Below are positions 1 to 7,240 of a stretch of DNA of 64,000 nucleotides, piece after piece. Source of the stretch: Robertmurraya dakarensis. GTDB lineage: Bacteria > Bacillota > Bacilli > Bacillales > Cytobacillaceae. Under the pieces are notes generated by a model that was not told where the DNA came from, did not search any database, and worked only from the letters and a program-made list of their open reading frames with translations. The stretch lies in NCBI RefSeq assembly GCF_900156875.1, contig NZ_LT707409.1, forward strand, positions 376,437-440,436, in the 5' to 3' direction. Positions within the stretch are counted from its first letter, which is position 1. Every line of letters starts with the position of its first letter. Made by a program: the position numbers and the translations under genes.

Positions 1-230
1 TTTTCATAGCTTGAATGAAGACCAAAAGTAACGGTGATTAATCGAGTTTAGGTTTTCATAGCTTGAATGAAGACCAAAAGTAACGGTTGTTAATCGAGTT
101 TAGGTTTTCATAGTTTGAATGAAGACCGAAAGTAACGGTTGTTAATCGAGTTTAGGTTTTCATAGCTTGAATGAAGACCAAAAGTAACGGTGATAGATCG
201 AGTTTAGGCTTTCATAGCCGGAATGAAGAA
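1..230. repeat. 52-bp tandem repeat array (left, cut by window edge)
   Basis: Four units start at 1, 53, 105 and 157, with a decayed fifth at 209, so the period is exactly 52 bp. Each unit carries an imperfect hairpin: left arm GGTTTTCAT, a 7-nt loop, right arm ATGAAGACC, closed with one G-U pair. The rest of the unit is a conserved linker (GTAACGGT, then AATCGAGTTTAG). Period, loop length and arm sequence match the bigger array at 55622-56530, so the two are one family. The array probably continues outside the window. It is not CRISPR: the units abut and there are no unique spacers. Confidence 0.9.
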
Positions 231-721
231 AATTAAAATGGGTGATTGAGAAGGGGCGGCATTAATCAGGCAGCTGTAGATTCTAACAGCAACCTATCTT
301 ATTTGTTGATGAAAACTATCGTAGACTTGAACCAAGTCATAATCAATACTGAAGGCCTAAAAATGAGAATAAAAGTGAGTAGTGCAGGGCTAGCCACCTA
401 TTTGTACTGGTTGACCTCTTTATTTACTAGAGCAAAGTCTGCGAATAGGAAATGGTGACACGGTTATAAGATCTGGGACGGTCTAATAAAGAAGCAAATG
501 AACCCTCCCGGCTCTCTGAAAAAACAGTTAAGAATTGGAGAGTACAAAACTAAAAAGACTAGACTCTCATTTTGCTAGGAGAGCCTGGTCTTTTTTTAAT
601 CTCGCCGAATGAATTTCAAAAGCTTTTAGCTTCTCGAGATAAAACGTGAAAAATACAAGCGAACAATATTGGGTGTTCACCAAATTATATTCCGGCAAGT
701 TTTGAAACAATTCCAAATAGA
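231..721. other. Intergenic stretch, no supported gene
   Basis: About 490 bp between the array and the GntR gene. An open frame of 70 codons (246-458, +) exists, but it has no good ribosome binding site and no recognisable domain, so I do not call it a gene. The only clear element is the hairpin terminator at 556-597. Confidence 0.5.
556..597. terminator. Bidirectional hairpin terminator
   Basis: Arms AGACTAGACTCTC and GAGAGCCTGGTCT pair with wobbles and are flanked by an A-run and a T-run. On the minus strand it lies about 125 nt after the stop of the GntR gene, which it probably terminates. Confidence 0.7.
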
Positions 722-1519
722 TTAAGATACAAAAGGTTCGTCTCCATGTTGTCTGCTAGTTTGCTTAAATTGGAAATCTAAATTGTTTTGTTCAAGTTTA
801 AAATAATATTTAAATCTTTCTCCACGCAAAATTCTTTTATGAATAATGGCAGGACTTTCCTCAACATAAAAAACTCGATTGACGGATAATGCTGGTTTAC
901 CAATAGAGGTTTCTAAATGCTCCGCTTCGAAGTCATTGATTAAAGTTGGTTCTATCTCTACGATAGAATGAGACAAGTTAAGTTTACATTCATTTTGCAG
1001 GACATCGTAAATATTCGTTTTATCTAGTTCTTTTTCAAGAATACCCGGAGCTACTTTTAACGGCAGATATACAGTTTCGATAGCAATAGGCTCTTTATTT
1101 ACATAAACAACAACACTGTAGATTAATATTTCTGCTGAGGCATTTAATTGTAAAGTATTGAGAATACTTTGTGATACGTGTTTTTCAACTGCTTTATGGA
1201 TAATCTTAGAACTCGGACGCAGACCCTGTCTTATGGCTTGGCGTACAAAACTCATTTCCCCGATTAGATCCTGAGATAGTTTCGGTTTAGCAACAAAAGT
1301 CCCAACCCCTTGTTTTCGAAAAATTAATCCCTCATTCATTAAATCACCTAGCGCTTTTCTTGCAGTTGCTCGGCTGATATTATAGATTTCCATTAAACCT
1401 CTTTCAGTAGGTAACTGGTCACCTTCTTTTAACGTTCCATCCCTAATTTGCTCCTTTAGCCGTTCTTTTAATTGATAATATAGTGGAATTATGCTGTTTT
1501 CATCTAACATATTTTTCAC
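722..1519 (-). CDS. GntR family transcriptional regulator (HutC/UTRA type)
   Basis: DNA-binding repressor of 265 residues. An N-terminal winged helix-turn-helix (about residues 10-75, with the GntR signature LPTERGLMEIYNISRATARKA) is followed by a UTRA ligand-binding domain (about 95-245), as in the HutC subfamily. UTRA domains usually sense a small metabolite. The called start is GTG; an ATG three codons in is equally possible and neither has a strong ribosome binding site. It is divergent to the acyl-CoA ligase at 1842, and a near-palindrome TTGGTACGTACAA at 1768-1780 sits just downstream of the ligase promoter. It is therefore the likely repressor of the ligase/TRAP unit. The effector is unknown. 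Confidence 0.9.
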   Translation of the reverse strand: MKNMLDENSIIPLYYQLKERLKEQIRDGTLKEGDQLPTERGLMEIYNISRATARKALGDLMNEGLIFRKQGVGTFVAKPKLSQDLIGEMSFVRQAIRQGLRPSSKIIHKAVEKHVSQSILNTLQLNASAEILIYSVVVYVNKEPIAIETVYLPLKVAPGILEKELDKTNIYDVLQNECKLNLSHSIVEIEPTLINDFEAEHLETSIGKPALSVNRVFYVEESPAIIHKRILRGERFKYYFKLEQNNLDFQFKQTSRQHGDEPFVS

Positions 1520-1731
1520 TCATTTCTTTAGTTATTACATACAAAATAGCCCATTCATATAATCTTATTTTACTGATATTATACTGAAAGTAAATGCTCT
1601 TCGGAATATTATGTATTTTCTGAAACATGTTGATATCTATTAAAAATTGAAAAAAGTCTTTTAGATATAGGTAGTTCAAGGAAGATCCTAAGTATACTAT
1701 ATTTAAAAATTTTCAATATTATAAGAATTGT

Positions 1732-1760
1732 TTGACTCTTCATAAAATTAATATTACACT
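1732..1760 (+). promoter_or_regulatory. SigA-type promoter of the ligase/TRAP unit
   Basis: TTGACT (1732-1737), a 17-bp spacer, then TACACT (1755-1760). A transcript from here has a leader of about 75 nt before the ligase start at 1842. Confidence 0.5.
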
Positions 1761-1767
1761 ATTTTTA

Positions 1768-1780
1768 TTGGTACGTACAA
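1768..1780. promoter_or_regulatory. Candidate GntR operator
   Basis: Near-palindrome TTGGTACGTACAA with a GTAC-GTAC core, resembling GntR-family sites. It lies at about +1 to +13 of the predicted transcript, a position where a bound repressor would block transcription. Confidence 0.5.
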
Positions 1781-1841
1781 CAAGATGACCCGACAACAAT
1801 ATGTCCTTAAATACAATAAAAAAAAGGGAGGTTAAAAAAGG

Positions 1842-3386
1842 ATGAGTTACTTTGATGCGGTACCATTGGTGATCACAGACCTGATGTCCCAGCATGCCAA
1901 AAATTTTCCTAATAGAGAAGCAGTTATTTTCGAAAGTCAGCGTTATTCGTGGAAGGAACTAAATGAAAGAATAAATGTTGTTGCGAATGCGCTGATAAAA
2001 AAAGGGGTGAAAAAAGGGGACAAGGTTTCGGTATTTATGTCGAATATGCCACAAAGCATTGAAATTATGTTTGGGGTAATAAAAGCTGGGGGAGTTCTTG
2101 TTCCACTAGCAACAATGATAGAGCCCGATACTTTGTTACATATGATAAAGAATTCAGATTCAAAGATCGTTTTCTTTAGCTCAGACAATATTGAATCTAT
2201 TAATTATGTAAAAGAGAATCATCAGGTTGAGACCGTAGAAGTTGGCAAGAAAGGTTCGGGAAGCTACGAACAGTTTATCGCAAACGTGTCAGCCGAAGAG
2301 CCTAATATAGAATTAAAATTTGAAGATGATTGCATAATTCTATACAGTTCAGGAACAACAGGTGTTCCAAAAGGGATCCTACACACGCACTATTCCCGAT
2401 ACATGTTTGCTACGAGATTGGCAATCAGCAACGGATTTACTCAAGAGGCCATTACACTGCTTACAACTCCTTTATACACGAATAGCACTTGGGCACCGAT
2501 GCTTCCTACATTAGCTGTTGGGGGAACAATTATTGTTATGAAAAAATTTAGCCCGGGTCGTTTTTTAGAAATCAGTCAAAAAGAAAGACCTACGCATTCG
2601 GTTATGGTTCCAACTCAATATTACATGGTTCTTAATCATCCAGATTTCGATCAATTTGATGTCTCGTCATTTAAACAGCTGATTTCGGTAGCTTCTCCTC
2701 TGCATAAACAAACAAAATTAGAAATCCTGACGAAATTCAACTGTAAATTTGCGGAGCTATATGGTTTGACAGAAGGGCCTGGGACAATGCTTTTCCCTGA
2801 TAATGTCCTGGAAAAACCAGATTCTGTAGGAAAGCCGTACTTTGGAACAGATATTCGGATTATTGATGAAGAGGGAAAAGAGCTTCCTAAAGGAGAAGCA
2901 GGAGAAATTGTGGGCCGAGGCAGCGTTCTGATGAAAGGCTACTATAAGCTTCCGGAAAAAACACAGGAGGTCATATGGTATGACGAAAATGGCAGGAAAT
3001 ATTTAAGAACAGGGGATATGGGCAAGTTGGATGAAGATGGTTTTTTATATATTTTAGGCAGGAAGAAAGACATGATCATCTCAGGCGGGTTAAACATTTA
3101 TGCAGCTGACATTGAAAACGTTCTGTCAACTCATTCAGACGTTGCTGACTGTGCTGTCATTGCGGTTCCTCATGAAAAATGGGGCGAGACACCGCTTGCA
3201 CTTGTGGAACTTAAGGAAAATGCTGCTGTGACAGGACCTGAGTTAAAAAGCTGGGTTAATGAACGAGTAAATAAATTTCAACGGGTAGCTGACGTGGAAA
3301 TAGTTCAGGCATTCCCTCGCAATCATCTTGGAAAAATCCTCAAAAGAGAGCTGCGGGAGAATAGAAGTCAGATGATCAAGCAATAA
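1842..3386 (+). CDS. Class I adenylate-forming acyl-CoA ligase
   Basis: 514-residue AMP-dependent synthetase/ligase that activates a carboxylic acid as acyl-AMP and transfers it to CoA. The P-loop-like A3 motif YSSGTTGVPKG is at about 164-174, the adenine-site motif YGLTEGPG near 307, the hinge YLRTGDMGKLDEDGF near 386, and the C-terminal catalytic lysine region NHLGKILKREL near 495. Length fits medium/long-chain or aromatic acid ligases. A ribosome binding site GGGAGG precedes the ATG. The next gene is a TRAP binding protein, so the ligase probably activates the imported acid. Substrate cannot be told from sequence; it is clearly less similar to the ligases at 9339 and 13467 than those two are to each other. 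Confidence 0.9.
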   Translation: MSYFDAVPLVITDLMSQHAKNFPNREAVIFESQRYSWKELNERINVVANALIKKGVKKGDKVSVFMSNMPQSIEIMFGVIKAGGVLVPLATMIEPDTLLHMIKNSDSKIVFFSSDNIESINYVKENHQVETVEVGKKGSGSYEQFIANVSAEEPNIELKFEDDCIILYSSGTTGVPKGILHTHYSRYMFATRLAISNGFTQEAITLLTTPLYTNSTWAPMLPTLAVGGTIIVMKKFSPGRFLEISQKERPTHSVMVPTQYYMVLNHPDFDQFDVSSFKQLISVASPLHKQTKLEILTKFNCKFAELYGLTEGPGTMLFPDNVLEKPDSVGKPYFGTDIRIIDEEGKELPKGEAGEIVGRGSVLMKGYYKLPEKTQEVIWYDENGRKYLRTGDMGKLDEDGFLYILGRKKDMIISGGLNIYAADIENVLSTHSDVADCAVIAVPHEKWGETPLALVELKENAAVTGPELKSWVNERVNKFQRVADVEIVQAFPRNHLGKILKRELRENRSQMIKQ

Positions 3387-3417
3387 TTTTTTTCGACTGG
3401 TATTTGGTTGTAAGTAT

Positions 3418-3431
3418 TGATAACGTTTGCA
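3418..3431 (+). promoter_or_regulatory. Candidate cre (CcpA) site
   Basis: TGATAACGTTTGCA matches the cre consensus TGWNANCGNTNWCA except for one W position. It lies between the ligase stop and the binding-protein start, so carbon catabolite control of the TRAP genes is plausible. Confidence 0.45.
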
Positions 3432-3472
3432 AAAGATTTTTAATAATTAACTCAATGATGAGGGGGAGAAAA

Positions 3473-4558
3473 ATGAGAAGTAGTAAAAAACCAATCTTAA
3501 AGTCTATGACACTATTATTTTTCATGGTAATGACGCTGCTGGTGCTTGCTGCATGCGGTGGAGGTGGAAGTGCTACAACAGGCGGCAATTCAGAAGGTGA
3601 GGAAGTTCAAGAAGAAAAAGTCTACAAATTAAGAATGAATTCGCAAAATGCTCCACCAACCGATAAAGAATCATCTTCATATATTGCTCAAGAAGGATTT
3701 AAAAAAATGGTGGAAGAAAGAACGAATGGACGAGTAGAGGTTGAGCTCTACTATGCTAACCAATTGGCTGGCCAATCAGAATCATTAGATGCACTTTCTC
3801 GCGGTACCATTGATATGCAAGTAATTACTCCAGTTGCATGGGCTGATAAAATTCCTGAGAGCAATTGGTCATCTATACCATTTGGCTGGAAGACTGAGGA
3901 GGATTTGCACTATCTTCTCCGTGAATCTGGGCTTGGAGATTTATACGAGGAAGCACTTAATGAATATGGCATAAAACCATTGTTCTATTATCACAGTTCT
4001 TTAGCTGGTTATTTTTCCAATGTGCGCATTGCTGAACCTGCCGATATGAAAGGTGTGGTTATGAATACTCAGGGTACCTTAAAAGGAGATTTCTATAAGA
4101 AAATGGGAGCAGGTATCGCTAATATCCCATTCTCAGACTACTATGAAGGTTTATTACGCGGCACGGTCGATGCTGTTAGTTTCCCAACCTATGCAGTAGA
4201 AACGTATAAACTTGGAGAAGTAGCAAAATATTTAATCGTTCCAGGTGAAGTTTCTCCTGCTATGGGGTTAATTACGATCAATCAAGAGAAATGGAATCAA
4301 CTTCCAAGTGATCTTCAAGATATTATCATGGAGGTATCAATGGAGATTGAACAACAATCAATGGTTGCTTCTAAAAAGCTAACGGATAAAGGGATTAACT
4401 ATGCGAAGGAAAATGGCGTGGAAGTGGTTGAATTATCTGATGAAGCACGTAAGGAATTTGTAGATATCGCCAAGGAAACATATTGGAAAGCGTTTGGAGA
4501 AACAAATGATAGAACAAAGAAAATGGTAGAGATTTTAGAGGCTAATTCAGAAAAATAA
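3473..4558 (+). CDS. TRAP transporter substrate-binding lipoprotein (DctP family)
   Basis: 361 residues. A lipoprotein signal (hydrophobic MTLLFFMVMTLLVLAAC) ends in the lipobox LAAC, so it is anchored outside the membrane and delivers ligand to the DctQM permease encoded next. The start is ATG 3473, preceded by GAGGGGGAG; an upstream in-frame start lacks a ribosome binding site. The DctP fold is recognisable from ANQLAGQSESLDALSRGTIDMQV and EYYxGLLRGTVDAVSFP-like segments. At the position where DctP proteins have the carboxylate-binding Arg (DLKGLKIR), this one reads DMKGVVMN, with Asn. A close paralog lies at 11022. The ligand is unknown. Confidence 0.92.
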   Translation: MRSSKKPILKSMTLLFFMVMTLLVLAACGGGGSATTGGNSEGEEVQEEKVYKLRMNSQNAPPTDKESSSYIAQEGFKKMVEERTNGRVEVELYYANQLAGQSESLDALSRGTIDMQVITPVAWADKIPESNWSSIPFGWKTEEDLHYLLRESGLGDLYEEALNEYGIKPLFYYHSSLAGYFSNVRIAEPADMKGVVMNTQGTLKGDFYKKMGAGIANIPFSDYYEGLLRGTVDAVSFPTYAVETYKLGEVAKYLIVPGEVSPAMGLITINQEKWNQLPSDLQDIIMEVSMEIEQQSMVASKKLTDKGINYAKENGVEVVELSDEARKEFVDIAKETYWKAFGETNDRTKKMVEILEANSEK

Positions 4559-4587
4559 TATTTAGAGGGTAAATACATCCATTAATA

Positions 4588-4622
4588 AAGGCCCTGCAAA
4601 GCAGCGGGGCCAAGCTTTTTTA
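4588..4622 (+). terminator. Hairpin between dctP and dctQ
   Basis: GGCCCTGC and GCGGGGCC arms followed by a short T-run (CTTTTTT). Located inside the transport operon, it probably attenuates read-through so that the binding protein is made in excess over the permease. Confidence 0.65.
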
Positions 4623-4654
4623 ACGAGTCCTGATAGGTAAGGAGGATTAGTAAC

Positions 4655-5227
4655 ATGAAGAGTATTTTCATAGGATTTAATAACATTGTCACCAAAATTA
4701 ATAAAGCAATGGTATATATTACGGGGATATTTGTTTTATTTATGAGTATTATGCTGACGATTGATGTGCTGCTTAGATATTTTTTAAACTCACCAACAGG
4801 CTGGGCTTTTGATTTGGCGACTTGGGGTACGGGGCTAGTAGGACTGGTACTGGGAGGATATGTAATGTCAATAGGCAAGCATGTACGGGTCGATTTCTTT
4901 TTTGAGAAGTTTTCCTTGAGAGTACAAAGTATTATTGACATGATTAGTGCATTATTTCTGTTCCTCATCGTTTTCTCCTTTGTGTGGCTAGGATTCGATT
5001 ATGTCACACATTATTACAACATTGGTGCAGTATCAACTGGAGGTACTCAAATGCCTTTATGGGTACAATGGTTAATTATTCCAATAGGGGGATTATTAAT
5101 TGGGCTCCAGGGGCTTAGTAAATTTATTGAAGATATCTATATCATTATCACAGGAAAGAAACTCTATGATACTGATGGAGTTACTGTAACCGGTAGCAAT
5201 TCTGTCGGCAGCGGGGAGGTAGTATAG
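4655..5227 (+). CDS. TRAP transporter small permease (DctQ family)
   Basis: 190-residue membrane protein with four predicted helices (about 20-42, 50-75, 90-115, 135-155), the normal DctQ layout. The family signature around the second helix, LRYFLNSPTGWAFDLATWGTG, and the later GKHVRVDFFFEKF are visible. AAGGAGG precedes the ATG. Its stop is directly followed by the dctM start. It forms the permease with DctM and uses a sodium gradient in characterised relatives. It probably also serves the solo binding protein encoded at 11022. Confidence 0.9.
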   Translation: MKSIFIGFNNIVTKINKAMVYITGIFVLFMSIMLTIDVLLRYFLNSPTGWAFDLATWGTGLVGLVLGGYVMSIGKHVRVDFFFEKFSLRVQSIIDMISALFLFLIVFSFVWLGFDYVTHYYNIGAVSTGGTQMPLWVQWLIIPIGGLLIGLQGLSKFIEDIYIIITGKKLYDTDGVTVTGSNSVGSGEVV

Positions 5228-6541
5228 ATGGATATCGCTTTAGTTGGAACTATATTATTTGGATCATTGGTATTGTTTATGGCTTTAGGTATTCCTGTAG
5301 GGTTCACGATGGGTGGTATTTCTCTAATTCTTGGTTTTGTTTTTTGGGACGGATTGCCGAGTATTGATGGTTTTGTATTAGGATCTTACTCAAAAACAAC
5401 ACAAGCAGTTTTAACTGCATTGCCATTATATATTTTTATGGCAGCCATCCTTATGTACAGTGATTTAGCTGATGATTTGTATGAGGTGGTCTACCGTTGG
5501 TTTGGTGGTGTGCGAGGCGGTTTGGCCGCGGGAACTACTTTTATTTCGGCTGTATTTGCAGCGATGGTTGGGGTTGTATCTGTTTCAACTGCCACACTTG
5601 GAATGGTGGCTCGGCCGTCGATGTTAAAGCGGGGCTACGATGATAAACTAACACTCGGTGTTATCATGGCAGGGGGAACTTTAGGGATCCTTATCCCTCC
5701 AAGTATCGTTATGATTGTATTTGCGTCAGAAGCAGAGGTTTCCGCAGGTGCCCTATTTATGGGTGGAGTGATTCCTGGGATCGTTGCAGCTACTTTATTC
5801 ATGATCTATGCCTATATTGTCTGTTTATTAAATCCAGAAAAGGGACCTGCCATTCCAAAAGAAGAACGGTTCACTTGGAAAGAGAAGTTTGTCTCCCTTA
5901 AAAGCGTAATCATTCCACTAGCGGTTATTATTGTAGTTCTTGGTAGCATCTATTTAGGAGTAGCCACTCCGACAGAAGCAGGAGCCGTTGGTGCTGTAGG
6001 TTCTTTAGTGGCTGCAGGTGTTCGAAGAAAATTAACGCTGCCAAACTTAAAAAATATGTTTTTAATGACGGCAGAACTACTTGGACTCATATTCTGGATT
6101 TTAATTGGAGCAGTTGCTTATGCCAGGATTGTTTCTGTAACAGGAGTTGGTCAGGCTTTTGCCGAGTTAATTACGGGTGTCGATTTAAATCGCTGGTGGA
6201 TATTAATCTTTATGATTATTTTCTTCCTAATCATTGGAATGTTTATTGATACGGTTGCGGCTTTATTAATAACAGCTCCATTTTTCATCCCGGCTCTGCA
6301 TGCGATGCAGTTTGACTTAGTATGGTTTGGGATTATCTTTGTTATAGCTTGCTGTGTTGGAAACTTGTCACCTCCATTTGGTGTCAGTCTTTTCATCATG
6401 AAAGGTGTAGCAGAAGACGTCAGCATAAAGACCATCTATTCAGCTGTTTGGCCATTCGTTGTCCTTCTGCTCCTTTCTATGATTATCGTCATGATCTTCC
6501 CGCAATTGGTTACATGGCTGCCAGAGGTTATGAGAAATTAA
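5228..6541 (+). CDS. TRAP transporter large permease (DctM family)
   Basis: 437 residues with about 12 hydrophobic segments, the usual DctM size. Family motifs seen include GIPVGFTMGG near the N-terminus, GTLGILIPPSIVMIVF near 155, and VATPTEAGAVGAVGSL near 245; a second inverted-repeat half has GMFIDTVAALLITAPFF and LSPPFGVSLF. It begins immediately after the dctQ stop with no gap, so translational coupling is expected. It is the transport subunit of the tripartite importer. Confidence 0.92.
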   Translation: MDIALVGTILFGSLVLFMALGIPVGFTMGGISLILGFVFWDGLPSIDGFVLGSYSKTTQAVLTALPLYIFMAAILMYSDLADDLYEVVYRWFGGVRGGLAAGTTFISAVFAAMVGVVSVSTATLGMVARPSMLKRGYDDKLTLGVIMAGGTLGILIPPSIVMIVFASEAEVSAGALFMGGVIPGIVAATLFMIYAYIVCLLNPEKGPAIPKEERFTWKEKFVSLKSVIIPLAVIIVVLGSIYLGVATPTEAGAVGAVGSLVAAGVRRKLTLPNLKNMFLMTAELLGLIFWILIGAVAYARIVSVTGVGQAFAELITGVDLNRWWILIFMIIFFLIIGMFIDTVAALLITAPFFIPALHAMQFDLVWFGIIFVIACCVGNLSPPFGVSLFIMKGVAEDVSIKTIYSAVWPFVVLLLLSMIIVMIFPQLVTWLPEVMRN

Positions 6542-6598
6542 ACCTGGAACGCTACGATAGCGGGTTTTAAAAAAATTATATCTAGGGAGGTGAAATCT

Positions 6599-7096
6599 AT
6601 GAATGAGAAACTAACTGAAAAATTTCATCAATTTTTACTTGATGCCACAGAGGAAGAAACCATAATCCTAGAGCATGTACTGGATGGAGTGAAACAGAAG
6701 AGAGTTAGCAAACAAAGCACGATTAATGCGTTTCTTCAAATGAAGCGGGAGTTTCATGATAATAGCTGTGAAATCACCATACCTTTAACACAAATCAGCA
6801 ACAACAATAAAAATATTCTCCACGGTGGAGTGACAGCTGCCATTATGGATGAGACAATGGGGAGTTTGGCACATAGTCTGCTTCCGGAAGGATATTCCGT
6901 AGTTACAACACAATTGAACATAAATTACCTTGCACCTGGAGTAGGGGATTACGTTACTTGTCAGTCTAGAATGGAACATAAAGGTGCAAAAACCATGGTA
7001 TTGTCGGCAGATGTATTTCGTTCAGATGGACAAAAGATTGCCCACGCTACAGGCAGTTTTTTTGTAATAAACTCTAGCACATACATTCAAAATTAA
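6599..7096 (+). CDS. PaaI-type hotdog thioesterase
   Basis: 165 residues. A single hotdog domain covers about 60-160; the helix motif HGGVTAAIMDETMG (near 78) is the PaaI/YbgC-like acyl-CoA thioesterase signature, with the catalytic Asp/Glu region in DET. I take ATG 6599 because AGGGAGG lies eight bases upstream; a GTG at 6590 overlaps that ribosome binding site. It likely hydrolyses a CoA ester made by the neighbouring ligases, for example to release CoA from dead-end intermediates. The N-terminal 55 residues are an extra helical stretch compared with minimal PaaI proteins. Confidence 0.85.
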   Translation: MNEKLTEKFHQFLLDATEEETIILEHVLDGVKQKRVSKQSTINAFLQMKREFHDNSCEITIPLTQISNNNKNILHGGVTAAIMDETMGSLAHSLLPEGYSVVTTQLNINYLAPGVGDYVTCQSRMEHKGAKTMVLSADVFRSDGQKIAHATGSFFVINSSTYIQN

Positions 7097-7161
7097 GGTC
7101 CTTCGAATTGATATATAGAAGCAGGGGATGCTATATTTTAATAGAGTTATATATATAGTAG

Positions 7162-7201
7162 AAAAATGCTGTTCCACCTTCTTAGCTGGAACAGCATTTT
7201 C
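7162..7201 (+). terminator. Strong hairpin after the thioesterase gene
   Basis: Perfect arms AAATGCTGTTCCA and TGGAACAGCATTT around a 10-nt loop. It separates the TRAP/thioesterase genes from the PucR gene that starts at 7241, and shows that upstream in-frame codons at 7166 are not coding. Confidence 0.7.
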
Positions 7202-7240
7202 ATCTGCAGCAAAGAAACCGTCTGGTGGGGAGTTGAATCT

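Larger units (their letters stand above)
1520..1841. other. Divergent regulatory region
   Basis: 322 bp between gntR (-) and the ligase (+). It holds the promoter and operator candidates listed separately; otherwise it is AT-rich with nothing else recognised. Confidence 0.6.

Noticed and set aside
246-458. 70-codon open frame on the plus strand
   Set aside because: No ribosome binding site in good position, no recognisable domain, and it sits beside repeat DNA; could be a chance frame or a decayed gene.
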